64,000 nt of DNA from Rhododendron vialii (taxonomy: Eukaryota; Streptophyta; Magnoliopsida; Ericales; Ericaceae). The stretch is from NCBI RefSeq assembly GCF_030253575.1, contig NC_080557.1, positions 41,616,501-41,680,500 of the forward strand, in the 5' to 3' direction. Positions within the stretch are counted from its first letter, which is position 1; each line of letters opens with the position of its first letter. Positions 27,399 through 39,030 of the stretch are shown here, piece by piece. The translations under genes and the position numbers were made by a program. The notes under the pieces were generated by a model. That model was given only the letters and a program-made list of their open reading frames with translations. It was not told the DNA's origin and ran no database searches.

Positions 27399-27494
27399 CT
27401 CTCTCTCTCTCTGAGAATGATAATTCTATGCCGGAGAACTGTTCGGCGATCTGGTGTGAATTGTTCGAGGAGAAAAGGGGTGGGACAAGGATCG

Positions 27495-27597
27495 ATATAT
27501 AGCGGGGTTTTGACGGAGTGGGTACAGGTGACGACTGTTGTGTGCCGTTGATGTGTGTTTGGATCGACGGTTGTAGAGATTCGCGCGGCGATCCGCG
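27495..27597 (-). promoter_or_regulatory. H2A.W promoter: TATA box and exact histone octamer
   Basis: On the minus strand CGCGGATC (27597-27590) is the exact plant histone octamer and TATATAT lies at 27501-27495, about 97 bp before the ATG. Confidence 0.7.
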
Positions 27598-29039
27598 TGA
27601 TTCGAAATGGACCAATAGGAAAGTGCGAGTTTGAATGGTTTTTGCACAGATTTTGGGCGTCTTAATGACCAATTTTTCCCGCCCGGAAATTTTACAATTT
27701 GTTTGATTTGAGAGAAAAAGATGAATAGAAAAATGCAAAATTGAGTACTCTAAAATTTCCTTTACTTTTCTTCTTTTTTTTTTCTCCTATTTTTCAAAAG
27801 TTCCAAACACTGCATTAGTCTCTTTTTTATTTACTAAATAAAGACCAGGGCTGGGAAAATGTAGAATATGAATTTTTTTTTTTGTCAATAAATGTAGAAT
27901 ACGAATGATTATGGTGATTTTTTTGATAAAGTTGAAAGTCAAATAGTTCAATATTTTTAATAAACGATTAATGCTTTGTTTGGATGAGTTTTTTAGAAAA
28001 AATTATATGAGAGTAATGATTAGAAGTATGGGTAACGAGTAGATAGAGATAAATGAAAAAATGAGAATAATAATTGAAAATATGAGTAATAAGAGTAATG
28101 ATTGAAAATAAAAGTAATAAGTGTTTTTTGAATTAGAAAAAAAATTCCAAATTTTGATCCAAACAAGGCTCGGTGAGTATACTTCAAAATAACACTTTTT
28201 TCTCTTTTCAATCTTCTTGTGTCAGGATTTTAACCTAGCTCTACTTTTGCGTAAGTCATTATTTTTTCCAGACCTTTGGCTTGTACTTTTAAAAAAAATA
28301 AAATTATCCTGGCTTGTACATCAAATTACTCGTTGCAAGAAACTCAGTATCCATTCCTTGCAAGTCTATCACGCACTTTAATTTTTCTTCCAACTCATGG
28401 TGTTGTTTCACTTTTATTACCTCATATTAGAACAAATCAAAGATAGGAGAAGTATGTAGTTATGGACAGAACTGAAATTTACATATAGGAGAAGTCGGAA
28501 CTTAGAATCTGGAATTTCACGTGTTCACATGAATGTTGATTTTATAGGTTTTCGTCACACATGGTTTGGAAATCAAGCACGAAAGCTAAGGAATAAATTT
28601 CTACAAGATAGCTACTTTCTATTCATACTTGGCATAACACACATATACACATAAAAAAAAGTAATTGTTTTCCATTATATAGCCACTTTTTATTGTATTT
28701 TTTAAAGTTTAAGGGGGTCGATATAGTCCATTATGAGTATTTAATATGTATTTTATACTGCATATTACATATAGGGTGATTCTAGCAACGTTAGTGTAGC
28801 CGGGACCCCACCCAAACACTTCCCTCTATCATTGTATACAATCATGAACCTTGAATCAACGTATATAGGGCACTTTTTCAAGTTTTATATTAATTTAATT
28901 TTTCGTACCGTTTCTCCATGACAAGTCTATTGAAATGTGTAAAAACTTGAACAATGTCGTGATCAAATTTTCCACATTTCTCAAAACTTGTATTAAGCTT
29001 CTTAATAAGTTTAGTGATGGCATTTAGGGATGGTATTAA
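27598..29039. other. Intergenic with a possible MITE
   Basis: GCTTTGTTTGGATGA (27973) and, reversed, GCCTTGTTTGGATCA (ending 28169) bracket about 197 bp of AT-rich sequence with GAGTAATGATT-like repeats; no clean target duplication. The same arm sequence recurs near 43140 and 54080-54530. The rest is AT-rich with no gene. Confidence 0.35.
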
Positions 29040-29244
29040 GCTTCTGAGTCGTTGACAAGTCTCTCGTACCAGCGCGTAGTGTAGGTTTGCTTCGGCAGAG
29101 TGTCCTAGAGTCTGTAGCCTGTATGCTTAAAGCAGTAACTTGTGTCTCGATTTAGTAGTTTTGGTTCTCTCCTTGTATTTCTGATGAAATCTTTCCCCTT
29201 GGGGTGTTGAAATGAAGTGACATTTTCAAAAAAAAATAAAAATA
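29040..29244 (+). mobile_element. Possible 3' end of a LINE
   Basis: A GC-richer stretch ends CCCCTTGGGGTGTTGAAATG, then ATTTTC and an A-rich tail at about 29228-29244. This resembles the 3' end of a 5'-truncated non-LTR element. No reverse-transcriptase frame is present, so the call rests on the tail and base composition only. Confidence 0.3.
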
Positions 29245-29245
29245 A

Positions 29246-29752
29246 GGGATGGCAATTCATCCCGTCCCGAACCAGCCCCCTACCTGGCCCCGAACTGGGC
29301 GGGTTTTCATCAAATGTTTGGATACCGGGGCGGGGAAAATATTTATAAATAAAAAAAAACGGTCGGGCCAAGATGGGTTCGGGTTGATGTTATCCCACCC
29401 TGAAATATATTTTTTCCCATGCAAAATTATATTTTTAATCTAATACTTTTATCATTAAACTTAAAAATATATATTTATATCCCACTATTTTTCTCATTAT
29501 TCTTAAAAAAACCTATTTTTTCCTTTATATTTCATCTTTATAACGAGATAATGCCTTATATATACAACCATTTTCTTCTTTTTTGCCTTTAGTTTTAATC
29601 TTTTTTCTTATTTTTCACTGGGCGGGACGAGGCGGGTAAATCTGATTCCTGAGCAGAGCAGGAATGGGGACACCCATGAATAACCCGGACAAGGACGGGG
29701 CGGGATCGGAGTCCGATTATGCCAAAACCCACCTCGCCTCGTTGGCATTCCT
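29246..29752. mobile_element. Possible hAT-like element, GGGATGGCAAT type
   Basis: Starts GGGATGGCAATTCATCCCG and ends, reversed, AGGAATGCCAACGAGGCG. The outer parts are GC-rich (CGGGGCGGGG, GGGCGGGACG) and the centre AT-rich. This matches a common plant repeat type (from memory). No clear 8-bp flank duplication was found. Confidence 0.4.
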
Positions 29753-29980
29753 ACAGTGAATCAACATTTCTTATACACATGTGGCCACTTTAATTTCTCC
29801 AATTAACCAAGTTTTCATTAGTGGTAAGGGGTATGGACCTTGTCTCCATTTCCACTTAGCGCTGTTGCTGATTGGAAGCAAATGAAATTCTGTCAGTGGT
29901 GGAAGCAAATGAAATTGGCGATTTGTGGAATCGTTGGTTCAGGTTCTTAATAATTTGAATCGTTAAAATCGCTTAACTCA

Positions 29981-30318
29981 GGCCCCGTTTGATAATAGCG
30001 ATAGATTGATGAAATTTGTAAATAAGTGGGATTAAGATTGAAATTGATAATGAGAATGGATTGATAATGAGTATGTTAGTTTGTGATTATATTATATGAT
30101 GGAATTATTAATATCATGTTTGTTTGAGATGGGATTGAATTGATAGAAGAAATTGATAATAAGAATAGATTGGTAATGAGAAGGGGTTGGGTTGGGCCGG
30201 TTGTTTGTTCATCTCATGAGACTACCAAGGATCAATTTTGAAAACCAAACGAAGTATTACTAATACCCTCACTTTAGCAATCCAATCCGAATCTCCAAGA
30301 TGTTTATCTAATGGGGCC
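29981..30318. mobile_element. Harbinger-like MITE, GGCCCC ends
   Basis: Ends GGCCCCGTTTGATAAT and, reversed, GGCCCCATTAGATAAAC. TCA stands on both sides (29978-29980, 30319-30321). Length 338 bp with GATAATGAGAATGGATT-like internal repeats; no coding capacity. Confidence 0.7.
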
Positions 30319-30423
30319 TCATTCAAAACATTAATCGAGTGAAAAATCACGGTAACAGAATACCAATAGGAATCTCATCGAAAAGAATTAGAAAAATCAA
30401 AAAATGTAGACTTATATTTATAA

Positions 30424-31295
30424 AGCCATCCACAATATTATAATAAAAAATTGATAATCAAAAGTTGACATATCAGTTTTTGATTGTTCTTTTAAGAGGT
30501 TGTTAAGTTTAAAAATGTTAAGGTCCATAATGATCATTTCTAGTCTATAACCAAAATAAGGGGTCCACTAATTCCACTACAATGTTGATCCACTTACACA
30601 AAATGACATTACTCATCTCTAGCAATTTGACTATTTCAGAATTTGTTGATGACCGATTTAGGCATTGTACTGATTTAGCTATTTTATCTAACATTTGGTG
30701 TTCTTCCTAGTGTTCTATTTCAAAACAATACCGAAACCTTTTTTTTTCTATTTCCGTAGCCTATCTAACAAAACTAATATCACAAATCCAGCACCCTCTT
30801 AATCTTTAAAAAAAATTCATATGTGTTCTTGAATTTGAAAAAGAATGCAAGGTTTTTCATGTACTCAACCACAGGGGAAGAACGAAAAATGAATAAAATA
30901 GAAACGGGAAAATAGAGTGAAATACCTTAATTCGGTGACGATGAGTTGAATTGTAGATGATCGAGAAATATAAGCTTCACTTTTGGAGGAAAAGAAAGAG
31001 AAACAGTTTTGTGGGTGAAGTGAATAAGATATAGAGCAGGAGAAAAAGATAAGAAGAAAATACTAGTTGAAATAGTAGTGTATACAAATTTTGGAACCAG
31101 TAAACTTATGTGGTGTGAGAGGTTCACAAATTTTAATTATTGATAAAAGTTACTAGTTTTTGTTATCCAAAATCCAAAATTTGATTATTTTTAAAGATAT
31201 TGCCAAGTTTGAATATACAATTGTGAGCTATCTTTTACACCAACATTGTTAATTTTAAAAATAATTGATTTTTGATTATACCACTGTGGATGGCC
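30424..31295. mobile_element. Harbinger-like MITE, GGCCATCCACAGTGG family, copy A
   Basis: Ends AGCCATCCACAATATTATAA and, reversed, GGCCATCCACAGTGGTATAA, flanked by TAA (30421-30423, 31296-31298). Length 872 bp. Its interior matches copy B (50362-51377) in opposite orientation, including the blocks around the ACTCAACCACAG and GTTGAATTGTAGATGATCG phrases. Confidence 0.8.
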
Positions 31296-31298
31296 TAA

Positions 31299-32106
31299 GT
31301 TTGGCCACATTTACTCAAACCCAAACTAACCCATTGATGATGCAAGACGTTAGAAAACCAGGTGATATAAAGGAGTAAGTCAATCATCGTTAAATCTTAC
31401 TAAATTTATAGAAGAAAATACTCCACAATGTGTTGTGATTGAGAGAAAGTTTGGAGCTTTTGGAATGTCCACTCGACACTTTCAATTTGGGCACGCGCAT
31501 TGCAACATGGTATGAATTTTTGTTTCTGGTTTTTTGAGTTATGTTTTCAGTTTTGTGTGGTTTTGGTTTTAAAGGGGGTGGACCGTGACTGCTAGGTCCG
31601 AGTAGATGCTTGAATGAATGATGTTAGTGGGGTGCAAACTAGTCAAGCTGATCAGTGGCTTTTGCAAGTTTGGCTCAAAAATTTAACCAATTTTGAAAAG
31701 TATATTCAAGCTTAATTTAAAAACTTAATAAGCTTTAAAAATGTGTATTTTAAAATAGCCACTGTTTTGTTGCCCAAGAAACTTATAGCTGCTCATTTTT
31801 TATCCTTTCTAATGTGTAGCATGCTATCATCCATGGAAAAAAGTCATCTTCACCAATTGGTAAGAAGTCGAAACTCGAGTAGCTTGGTTCATACGACAGC
31901 TCTGGAAATTGGATCATAGTTTAGGCTGCAACAATGAGCTTATCACCCTCGTATTTCTTAAATATAGGTTCCTGATTTTCTTTTTTTGGACGTAGAATGT
32001 ATCCCCGAAATATCTGAAGAGGGATAATATGAGATCATTATAATAAAATCTACTCGATAATGTGATACAAATTGTGAAACAAGTATAGTGCTAACTGCTA
32101 AGTATG
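31299..32106. other. Intergenic, no gene seen
   Basis: AT-rich, without repeats or frames I can support. Confidence 0.4.
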
Positions 32107-33600
32107 TCATGCTCCGCCCCGCAAACGTCACCCAAAGCGGGCCCGAGTCAGCGTGACCATACGACATTCCACAAAGAAGACCAAACCACACAACACAACC
32201 TGACAGAATAAACGCCCAACAGAATCCTTCTCACAATAAAACAGAAATGAGTCAGCATACCAGCCAACCAATCACAAGCTCGCACAACTAAGCAACCACA
32301 ACCTCTATTACAACACTTAAAAAGTTTTATACTTCAACATATCCACCAATGACTTAATTACAACTTATATAAATCAATTCATTCATTAACTACCTACAAC
32401 AAGCTCGACCGTCAACATCTCCCATAGCTAACGCTCGTATACACCTCAACACATTGATAGGTAATGGACCCATTCTAAGCCACTTGCTATCTTGCAATCC
32501 AAAAAGAAAAACCAGAAAGTGTGAGACATAAAAGTGCTCGATGAGATATCACAATACCTGAAGGACTATCAACATGAAAATGAGTCCACCAACATAATTG
32601 AAATACTTAAATGCATATAATAGTTATAACTACCACATCCTCCAAACACATCAACAATAATCAATAGGCATCCACATGTAAATAATGCAAGGATTACAAG
32701 TGTGAATGTAAATCACACAACATACAATGGCACGTACATCTACCACATTCCCATGTACCCAAGGTATTATGTTCCGTACATTATATTTTCATTCACCGTT
32801 AATTAGACGGCACGACCCACGATATGATATGACTCACTCCACAATTCTTTAATGGGTACAATCAATACACAACAACATACATATTCATCTAACATGCATA
32901 TCAACAGCTAAACCTCGGTTAGCATGATATACCATCTCCACCATCACATTATCGTTTTAAAGATAATCATATCGAAAGCTGAACCACAATTAGTAAGATA
33001 TACACCTACCACCACAGCAGTATCTTATTGAGAAGAAACATGTCAAACACACTCACCTTTGATTCGACCAGAGCATGCCAAACTTACGGTTTCAGCCCCC
33101 TCCATTTGACCGGCTTGTTATATAGTCACAAACTAACTCACATTAGCATACGTATTCCTTGGAATGCTTAAGCAAATATTTGATAACACTACATAACATT
33201 TACCAAGCTAACACATGTCAAAAGGTTAACCAAACATCCCCTAAGACATTCAAATGGATATTTAATATCGAACTGCAAAGCAAACTAGGTATCAAACAAT
33301 GCCCAACAAATACAAACATGTCTAGCTCAAAGACCTTTATGTGTACCAAAACATACATAAAGTTTGAAACCTAACCCCCAAAATATCTTGAGAAAATAAT
33401 ATGGTGTATCTACCCCACCACTTAAAGCATGCACCAATTAATGGCATTTAGTTAAAAACCAACAAATATGAATTAACCCTATAGACACATAATTCAATTA
33501 AAATATGAGTTTAAAATACTAAATATCCGGGACGGATATTAAACATATGTTGGACATGTACAACGCATTGACTAATGGAAAATAAAATGTCCCTTGATAA
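32107..33600. mobile_element. Possible Ty3/gypsy-type LTR remnant
   Basis: Begins TGTCATGCTCCGCCCCGC and carries phrases that recall plant chromovirus LTRs: a GGGCCCGAGTCAGCGTGACC stretch and GTGAGACATAAAAGTGCTCG. The right end is uncertain and is overlain by the foldback block at 33.6 kb. No gag or pol frame is visible; at most a solo LTR fossil, looking old and broken. Confidence 0.3.
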
Positions 33601-33607
33601 CTTCGAA

Positions 33608-34190
33608 TAGTTTTTTATTGAACGGTTCAATAAAAAGCCGTTCAAATCAAGCCCTTCTCGATTATTTTTTTGGCTAATTTCTCGCAGCCACCCCTAAAAT
33701 CACGTTCTGAACACATTGAGCGGCTCGGATCATCAAAATTTGATCGAAAACTATGAGATTAAGATTTGAAGGGTTTTTTTAAGGGTCTCCGGAACTGTCT
33801 CGTATATATATATATATATAGTAATTTTCAGGTCCACTCGCCTGGATTTTCTTATGGTCCGGATTTTCCCCTTTCCCGATCGATTTGCGATAATCCGAGC
33901 CGCTTAATGTGTTCAGAACGTGATTTTAAGGGTACTCGCGAGAAATCAGCAAAAAAAATGATCGGGAAGGGCTTGATCCGAGCAGTTTTTACTGAACCGT
34001 TCAATAAAAAACTGCTCGGATCAAGCCCTTCCCGATCATTTTTTTTGCTGATTTCTCGCGGGTACCCTTAAAATCACGTTCTGATCACTTTGAGCGGATC
34101 GGATCATCGAAATTCGATCGGAAAATGCGAGATCCGGACGGTCCGGACCGTAAGGCGTCCGGACCTGAAAAGAACTATATATATATATAT
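33608..34190. mobile_element. One and a half foldback elements flanked by (TA)n
   Basis: The complete foldback spans about 33803-34190. Its arms of about 175 bp meet near 33998, where CAGTTTTTACTGAACC faces GTTCAATAAAAAACTG. They share GCTTGATCCGAGCAGTTTT, AACGTGATTTTAAGGGTAC and TTTTCAGGTCC-like ends. (TA)n stands at both outer ends (33803-33820, 34176-34190). A lone right half at 33608-33800 repeats the same series (TTCAATAAAAAGCCGTTC to AAGGGTCTCCGGA) in direct orientation. There is no transposase. Confidence 0.75.
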
Positions 34191-34691
34191 TCACCCTATA
34201 CCTTTATTTTGCTGGGATTTTTTTACAATGTTAGGCCTTTCACGAATTTATGGAGTACAAGATTATCAAGATTTTACTTGGCTACGTCGTCACAGATCTA
34301 ACATTCCTTATGCACACTTGAGTTGAAAAGACTCTTCGTGTGATGTCTGTACTTACAGCACTTTTTTTTAGTGAATTGTTTGGTCACAATCAAGACAAAA
34401 ATGATTAGTGAACTTTTTGGCCATATAAATCTTTAGTGAGTTTTTTGGTCACAATCAAGACAAATGATTAATAAAAGATTGACGGAAATTTGACCCCAAA
34501 AATTTAAAAAATTGACTAAAAAGATAGTGACTATAGAACACTTTTTCAATGTTTTAAACACTCCTTCTTTGTGTTGAGGTCAACATGTCATGCTCAAAAT
34601 TGCCACCATACTCTTCTAAGGAAAAACAAAATGAAATAAATAAAGCATTAGTGCTTTTTTGGTTCTAGAGATTGATTGAATATTTATGCCA
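34191..34691. repeat. Intergenic with a short direct repeat
   Basis: TTGGTCACAATCAAGACAAA is present at about 34379 and again at about 34447 (period about 68), each followed by ATGATTA. No gene seen. Confidence 0.5.
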
Positions 34692-34697
34692 TAATTA

Positions 34698-34888
34698 AAG
34701 AAAATTGATTTTCACACTCTTCTGTCATCTAAATGCACTATTTTTTGTTTTGTAGTGATGCAAAATTACAAGATTATCCTTATGTGTGAAGAAAAAAGTG
34801 TATGAAAGATAATTTTGTAATTCTGTATGAATAAAAAACAAAAAATAGAGTGTAATTGGACAAAAGGTGAGTGTGGAAAACAATTTTC
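34698..34888. mobile_element. MITE in the distal H2B-2 promoter
   Basis: Ends AAGAAAATTGATTTTCACAC and, reversed, GAAAATTGTTTTCCACACTC. TAATTA stands on both sides (34692-34697, 34889-34894). Length 191 bp. It ends 310 bp before the H2B-2 ATG. Confidence 0.65.
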
Positions 34889-35070
34889 TAATTAGAGGGT
34901 AAAATTGAGATAGTAAAGTCCAGGTCATTGATCCAAAATGTAACTACACGTAATTCCCTCTAAGCCGTCGATGTTAACTTTCCATCTAACAAAATGAACG
35001 ACCTCCTCGTTGCCACATCATCGATCCCCGTCGAACCCCATCTCCCAATAGAAAAACAATCCCAAGCACC

Positions 35071-35078
35071 TATATATA
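35071..35078 (+). promoter_or_regulatory. TATA box of H2B-2
   Basis: TATATATA lies 127 bp before the ATG. A CT repeat (about 35165-35186) stands just before the start codon, in the leader. I find no octamer here, unlike H2A.W and H4. Confidence 0.6.
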
Positions 35079-35197
35079 CAAAACGCTGCCTCCGTTGTTT
35101 TTCATCTCAGATTCTCATTTCGTTCATCTCACACTCAAAAAACACTTTCCCCTTTATTCTCGCTTTCTCTCTCTCTCTCTCTCTCTAGAAAATTCCG

Positions 35198-35647
35198 ATG
35201 GCGCCCAAGGCAGAGAAGAAGCCAGCGGAGAAGAAGCCAGCGGAGGAGAAGAAGACCGCGGCGGCCGAGAAGGCCCCGGCGGAGAAGAAGCCCAAGGCCG
35301 GGAAGAAACTCCCCAAGGACGCCTCCGCCGCGGCGGCCGGAGACAAGAAGAAGAAGAGGTCGAAGAAGAGCGTGGAGACGTACAAGATCTACATCTTCAA
35401 GGTGCTGAAGCAGGTGCACCCCGACATCGGGATCTCGAGCAAGGCCATGGGGATCATGAACAGCTTCATCAACGATATCTTCGAGAAGCTCGCCCAGGAG
35501 GCGTCGAGGCTGGCGAGGTACAACAAGAAGCCGACGATTACGTCCAGGGAGATCCAGACGGCTGTGAGGCTTGTGCTGCCTGGGGAGTTGGCGAAGCACG
35601 CTGTTTCTGAGGGGACGAAGGCTGTGACTAAGTTTACTAGCTCTTGA
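35198..35647 (+). CDS. HTB: Histone H2B (149 aa), copy 2
   Basis: Core histone H2B, intronless, 149 aa. The N-tail is Lys/Ala/Pro-rich and the histone fold from [10 protein letters not shown] to the [10 protein letters not shown] end is identical to copy 1 as far as I can see. Differences from the 14.4-kb gene are one extra Ala in the linker before GDKKKK and Ser for Thr in KKRSKKSVE. The nucleotide sequences stay close in the body, so gene conversion or a recent duplication is possible, but the upstream promoters differ. Antisense and +1-frame open stretches over it are shadows. Confidence 0.98.
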   Translation: MAPKAEKKPAEKKPAEEKKTAAAEKAPAEKKPKAGKKLPKDASAAAAGDKKKKRSKKSVETYKIYIFKVLKQVHPDIGISSKAMGIMNSFINDIFEKLAQEASRLARYNKKPTITSREIQTAVRLVLPGELAKHAVSEGTKAVTKFTSS

Positions 35648-35654
35648 ATTGGGT

Positions 35655-37390
35655 TCTAGGGTTAGGGTTTCATTGCAACTAGTGATGCTGTGTCTGTTTT
35701 GTGTTTTTTGGGTTGTTGGTATGGAAGTAGATGGTTTCATGTAAGTACTGGCGCTTTGTTCTGAAATGAAATTGCCTTTATCGTCTTATTTTTTGGCTCT
35801 CATTGATATGAATGTGAACGCACATGGTGGAATCGAATTTGGCTTTGAGAACCAGTGTTTCTGCCTAACTGCAGTAAATTGCATAGGTAGAGACGTAGAG
35901 TAGTTTGTGGATTTTGTTGAATTTCTTACTTACCTGTCTTTAGGCTTGAATGCCGTTCTCTTTCTTGCAATTCAAATTCATTCCCTGACTTCATGGATAG
36001 GGTCATGTTTTTTCAATTTTGAAATTATGATATTGGTTTTGGCTGTTGGGTAGTGGTGGTTTTGCTTTGCACTGGAACTTTACTTTCTTTGCATCTTGTT
36101 GATTCCTGATGTTCATTCACGGTCGTGGAGTCTCTTCATCAAAGTTACTATTACGAATTGGATTCTTCAATTGTCATTGCGTTCGTTTCCTTCTGAATTC
36201 TAAGTAAGATTGATCTACAGTGCTTCGGAATCAAACTTTGGTTAAGTGATGGACATGTCAACGCTAATTGCCCGATATGTTGCGTTATTGGTTTGAGCTC
36301 AATTGTTGAAATACTCCACTAGCTATGAAGAGGTGCAGCTGACTCAGCTATTTTTTTGTTGGATGATGTAAGATGCACTAGAACAAGCTGTGCCGCTGTG
36401 GTACCACTGCTTTAGGATTTGAAGACAGTTTCAAATTTCAATCCATAACAGGTGCTGCTAGTGGCTAAATTTTACTATTGAATACACAAATATCACCTGT
36501 ATATCAGGTTATGTACTCGCCCTTGTAGCCTATAAAGAAATACTATCAACTCTTAAAATGGCGTGAACATTACAAATTGAGTTTTTGTTTAGGTTTCTGT
36601 TTTGAAGGATTTCATTTCAATTAGAGATGCTTTGTCTTTTTTGCTTGGAAGTAGATGAATTCACGCAAGTATTGGTGCTTCATTCTGAAATACAATTGCT
36701 GTTACTCTCTAATTCCCTTGGCTGTCATTGAGATGAATGTGCACTGTGCACATGTGGTGGAGTTCAAATTTAGCTTTGATAGCAACTGTTTTTGAGTAAT
36801 TGTGTTGGATACTCTTTTTTTTTGGGGTTGTGGATTTGGATTCTCTTATGTACTGTCCTCAAGCTTAAATGTTCTTGAGACTTGAAAGCCACTTCTTTGC
36901 TCTCTGATAGCCCAACAGTAGATTGCCTTTGCTTCTTCCTCCCCTACTTTCCTCATTTTTCCCGTTTCTTACTACTATTCAATTTGAGCCCAATTTTTTT
37001 CTCGGAGCAGCTTCTGTGTTCATAGATAGCGGTTAGGTTTGTGTGTTTCTGTATTGTTGTCGATGATTATACGTTGCAATACATCAGGTTTGAGGTCAAT
37101 TGTTGAGGAACTAGGCTACTAGCTATAGAGAGGTACAGTTGAGAGTCAACTATTTGTTTTGTGCATAATTTAGATTGATTGGAACAAGTCGTGGTCACGT
37201 TGCTTTAGGATTTGAAGACAATTGCATCGATACGGTTGTGCTACTGACTAATTTCATTGAAGACACATATATCACCTGTTATTAGGTTTTGTGCTTGCCC
37301 TTATTGCCCATTAAGAAATGTCAACTCATAAATGGTGTGAACATTGCGAATTGAGTTTTTCTTTAGGTTTGTTTTGAAGAATTTCTTGAT
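35655..37390. repeat. Tandem duplication (about 0.8-0.9 kb) behind H2B-2
   Basis: The 3' flank from about 35665 (TTTCATTGCAACTAGTGATG, GGAAGTAGATG, ATGAATGTG) recurs from about 36606 in the same order. Later blocks (AATTGTTGA, GCTTTAGGATTTGAAGACA, ATATCACCTGT, GTGAACATT) at about 36300-36590 recur at about 37095-37365. The offset shrinks from about 940 to 775 bp, so indels have accumulated. No coding sequence is evident. Confidence 0.75.
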
Positions 37391-38147
37391 TTTGGAAAAT
37401 GCAACTCTCAAATACATATGCCAAGAAAGATGTTAAGTGGCAAATGCCACTCCAGATTGAATCTCTTGAAGGTTCTCATTCTTGAAAACTCACACTCGGT
37501 AAGTGTTGCCAGTGACAGAAGGTTTGATAATTCTAATTCGGTGCGTCGTATGCTTCTCTGTTGCTGATGGTGTGTGGCCTGTGTTATGCCCCAAGGGTCG
37601 AAAAAGTATGTTGCTTGTAGTGATAGCTCTGACCTGGATTTAGATTTCCTTAAGTGAGTGTATTGATTTGGCCTCATCTTTCTTCGGTTTCCTTACCGGA
37701 CTCTCTTTGAAAATACATCATCCAACTACTGGAAGGAGGGAACATTTTGCAACCTGGTTGATGGTAGACTTAAAACAGAAGAGCCTTGATGAGGGTGGAA
37801 TGGGCGGTACTACTGGTCTATTTTCACTTCACTGTGCTGCTTCTGGTCATTACCAGATATAGGAGGAAGGGAAGACATAAGACTTTTCTGGTATTTTGTT
37901 AAAAACAGGCTCTTTTTAATTCAATTTCCTGGAAACATTTTTCTAGAAATTCTTTCTGTTATCATCATTCCTTGATCGTTATGGCTTGGATTTGAGTTCA
38001 TGCTGGTTAGTTACCTTAGAGTCGATTCCTTTTGAGTTTGCTTGTTGCTCTCTTCTTTCTCCAGTTCTCTATTTCTCCTCATCAGCAAATCTGCTCTTGA
38101 AGGCACTGATAGCATTTTGTTGAATGGTTCAAGTCAATATCTGCTTT
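37391..38147. other. Intergenic, no gene seen
   Basis: Moderately GC-balanced sequence; an open frame of 64 codons at 37668 has no recognisable match and no splice context. Confidence 0.35.
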
Positions 38148-38547
38148 AGGAGGCAGTGTTCTAAAGCAGTGTCTAAACGGATCAAAACGAAATTGAATCT
38201 TATATCAAAACGAAAGGCTATCACTTTGTTGTTACTGGTTGAAGGAATCCTCGGGATGAAAGACGGTTGGAAAGACGCTTGTCTTAGCGGCAGCTCCCCC
38301 TTGATTTGGCAAAGAGTATGCGGGATGTAAAACCCACAGATCCTGTGCTGTGAATTACAGGAGAGGTACCAACTGATCCAAGCTTCAACAAAGCGGTCAC
38401 AAGAAAGCTGTCATTGGGGTCAGCGGGTGTCGAAGCGCTAGCACATCTAGGAATGTCACCGCAGGGAGTTCAAAGCACTGCACGCTTGCAAGCAAGATCG
38501 GCACCCGCTGTCTTACTACCCATTACATTGTAGTAGGAGGCAGTGTT
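38148..38547. other. Foreign-looking 374-bp insert between 13-bp direct repeats
   Basis: AGGAGGCAGTGTT is exact at 38148-38160 and 38535-38547. The DNA between (38161-38534) is richer in GC than its surroundings, without T-runs, with phrases such as GCGGTCACAAGAAAGCTGTC. It resembles plant mitochondrial intergenic DNA in style, but I cannot match it to a known mitochondrial locus. Confidence 0.4.
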
Positions 38548-38793
38548 GTCATATAGGAAAGCCTTTGAATTGGATATTATTCAGTTCTCTAGGTTGAATA
38601 CTTTTTTTCAGTGTTTTTTTTTTCCTTCTCCCCTGAACTGGCTTGTTACTTATACCATAGCTGTTATTTTATCGGATGAAGGTTATGGGGTAAATTGAAG
38701 CAAAGAAACACAAGACATAGCTACGCTATGTAGGAGTTCGGCCATAGATTTAACCACGATTTCCCTTCCTGCATAAGCCAGTAGTTTTCGGTT

Positions 38794-39020
38794 TCAGAAA
38801 TGATTCGTGCACAGCAAGCTGTGCACAGCAGCCTTTTTCTCCCGCCTCGGGTCGCACAAAGATGATCGGAGCCGCTCATTTTGTTCAAAATATATCGTTT
38901 AAGGTCTCTGTAAAAAATGAGCTTCGTTTGATATCGTTTGAGGCGTTAACAAAACACCCAAAATCACTTCAGAATTTAAGCCAGCTGCTGTGCACAGCAG
39001 TCTGTGCGTGTAGCATTACT
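38794..39020. mobile_element. Probable Mutator-like MITE
   Basis: Ends TCAGAAATGATTCGTGCACAG and, reversed, AGTAATGCTACACGCACAG, followed by the shared palindromic GCTGTGCACAGCAGC on both sides. The flanks GTTTTCGGTT (38784) and GTTTTCGTTT (39021) match with one difference. Length about 227 bp. Confidence 0.55.
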
Positions 39021-39030
39021 GTTTTCGTTT

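Noticed and set aside
35095-35610. 171-codon plus-strand frame over H2B-2
   Set aside because: It is the +1 frame of the true H2B frame starting at 35198.
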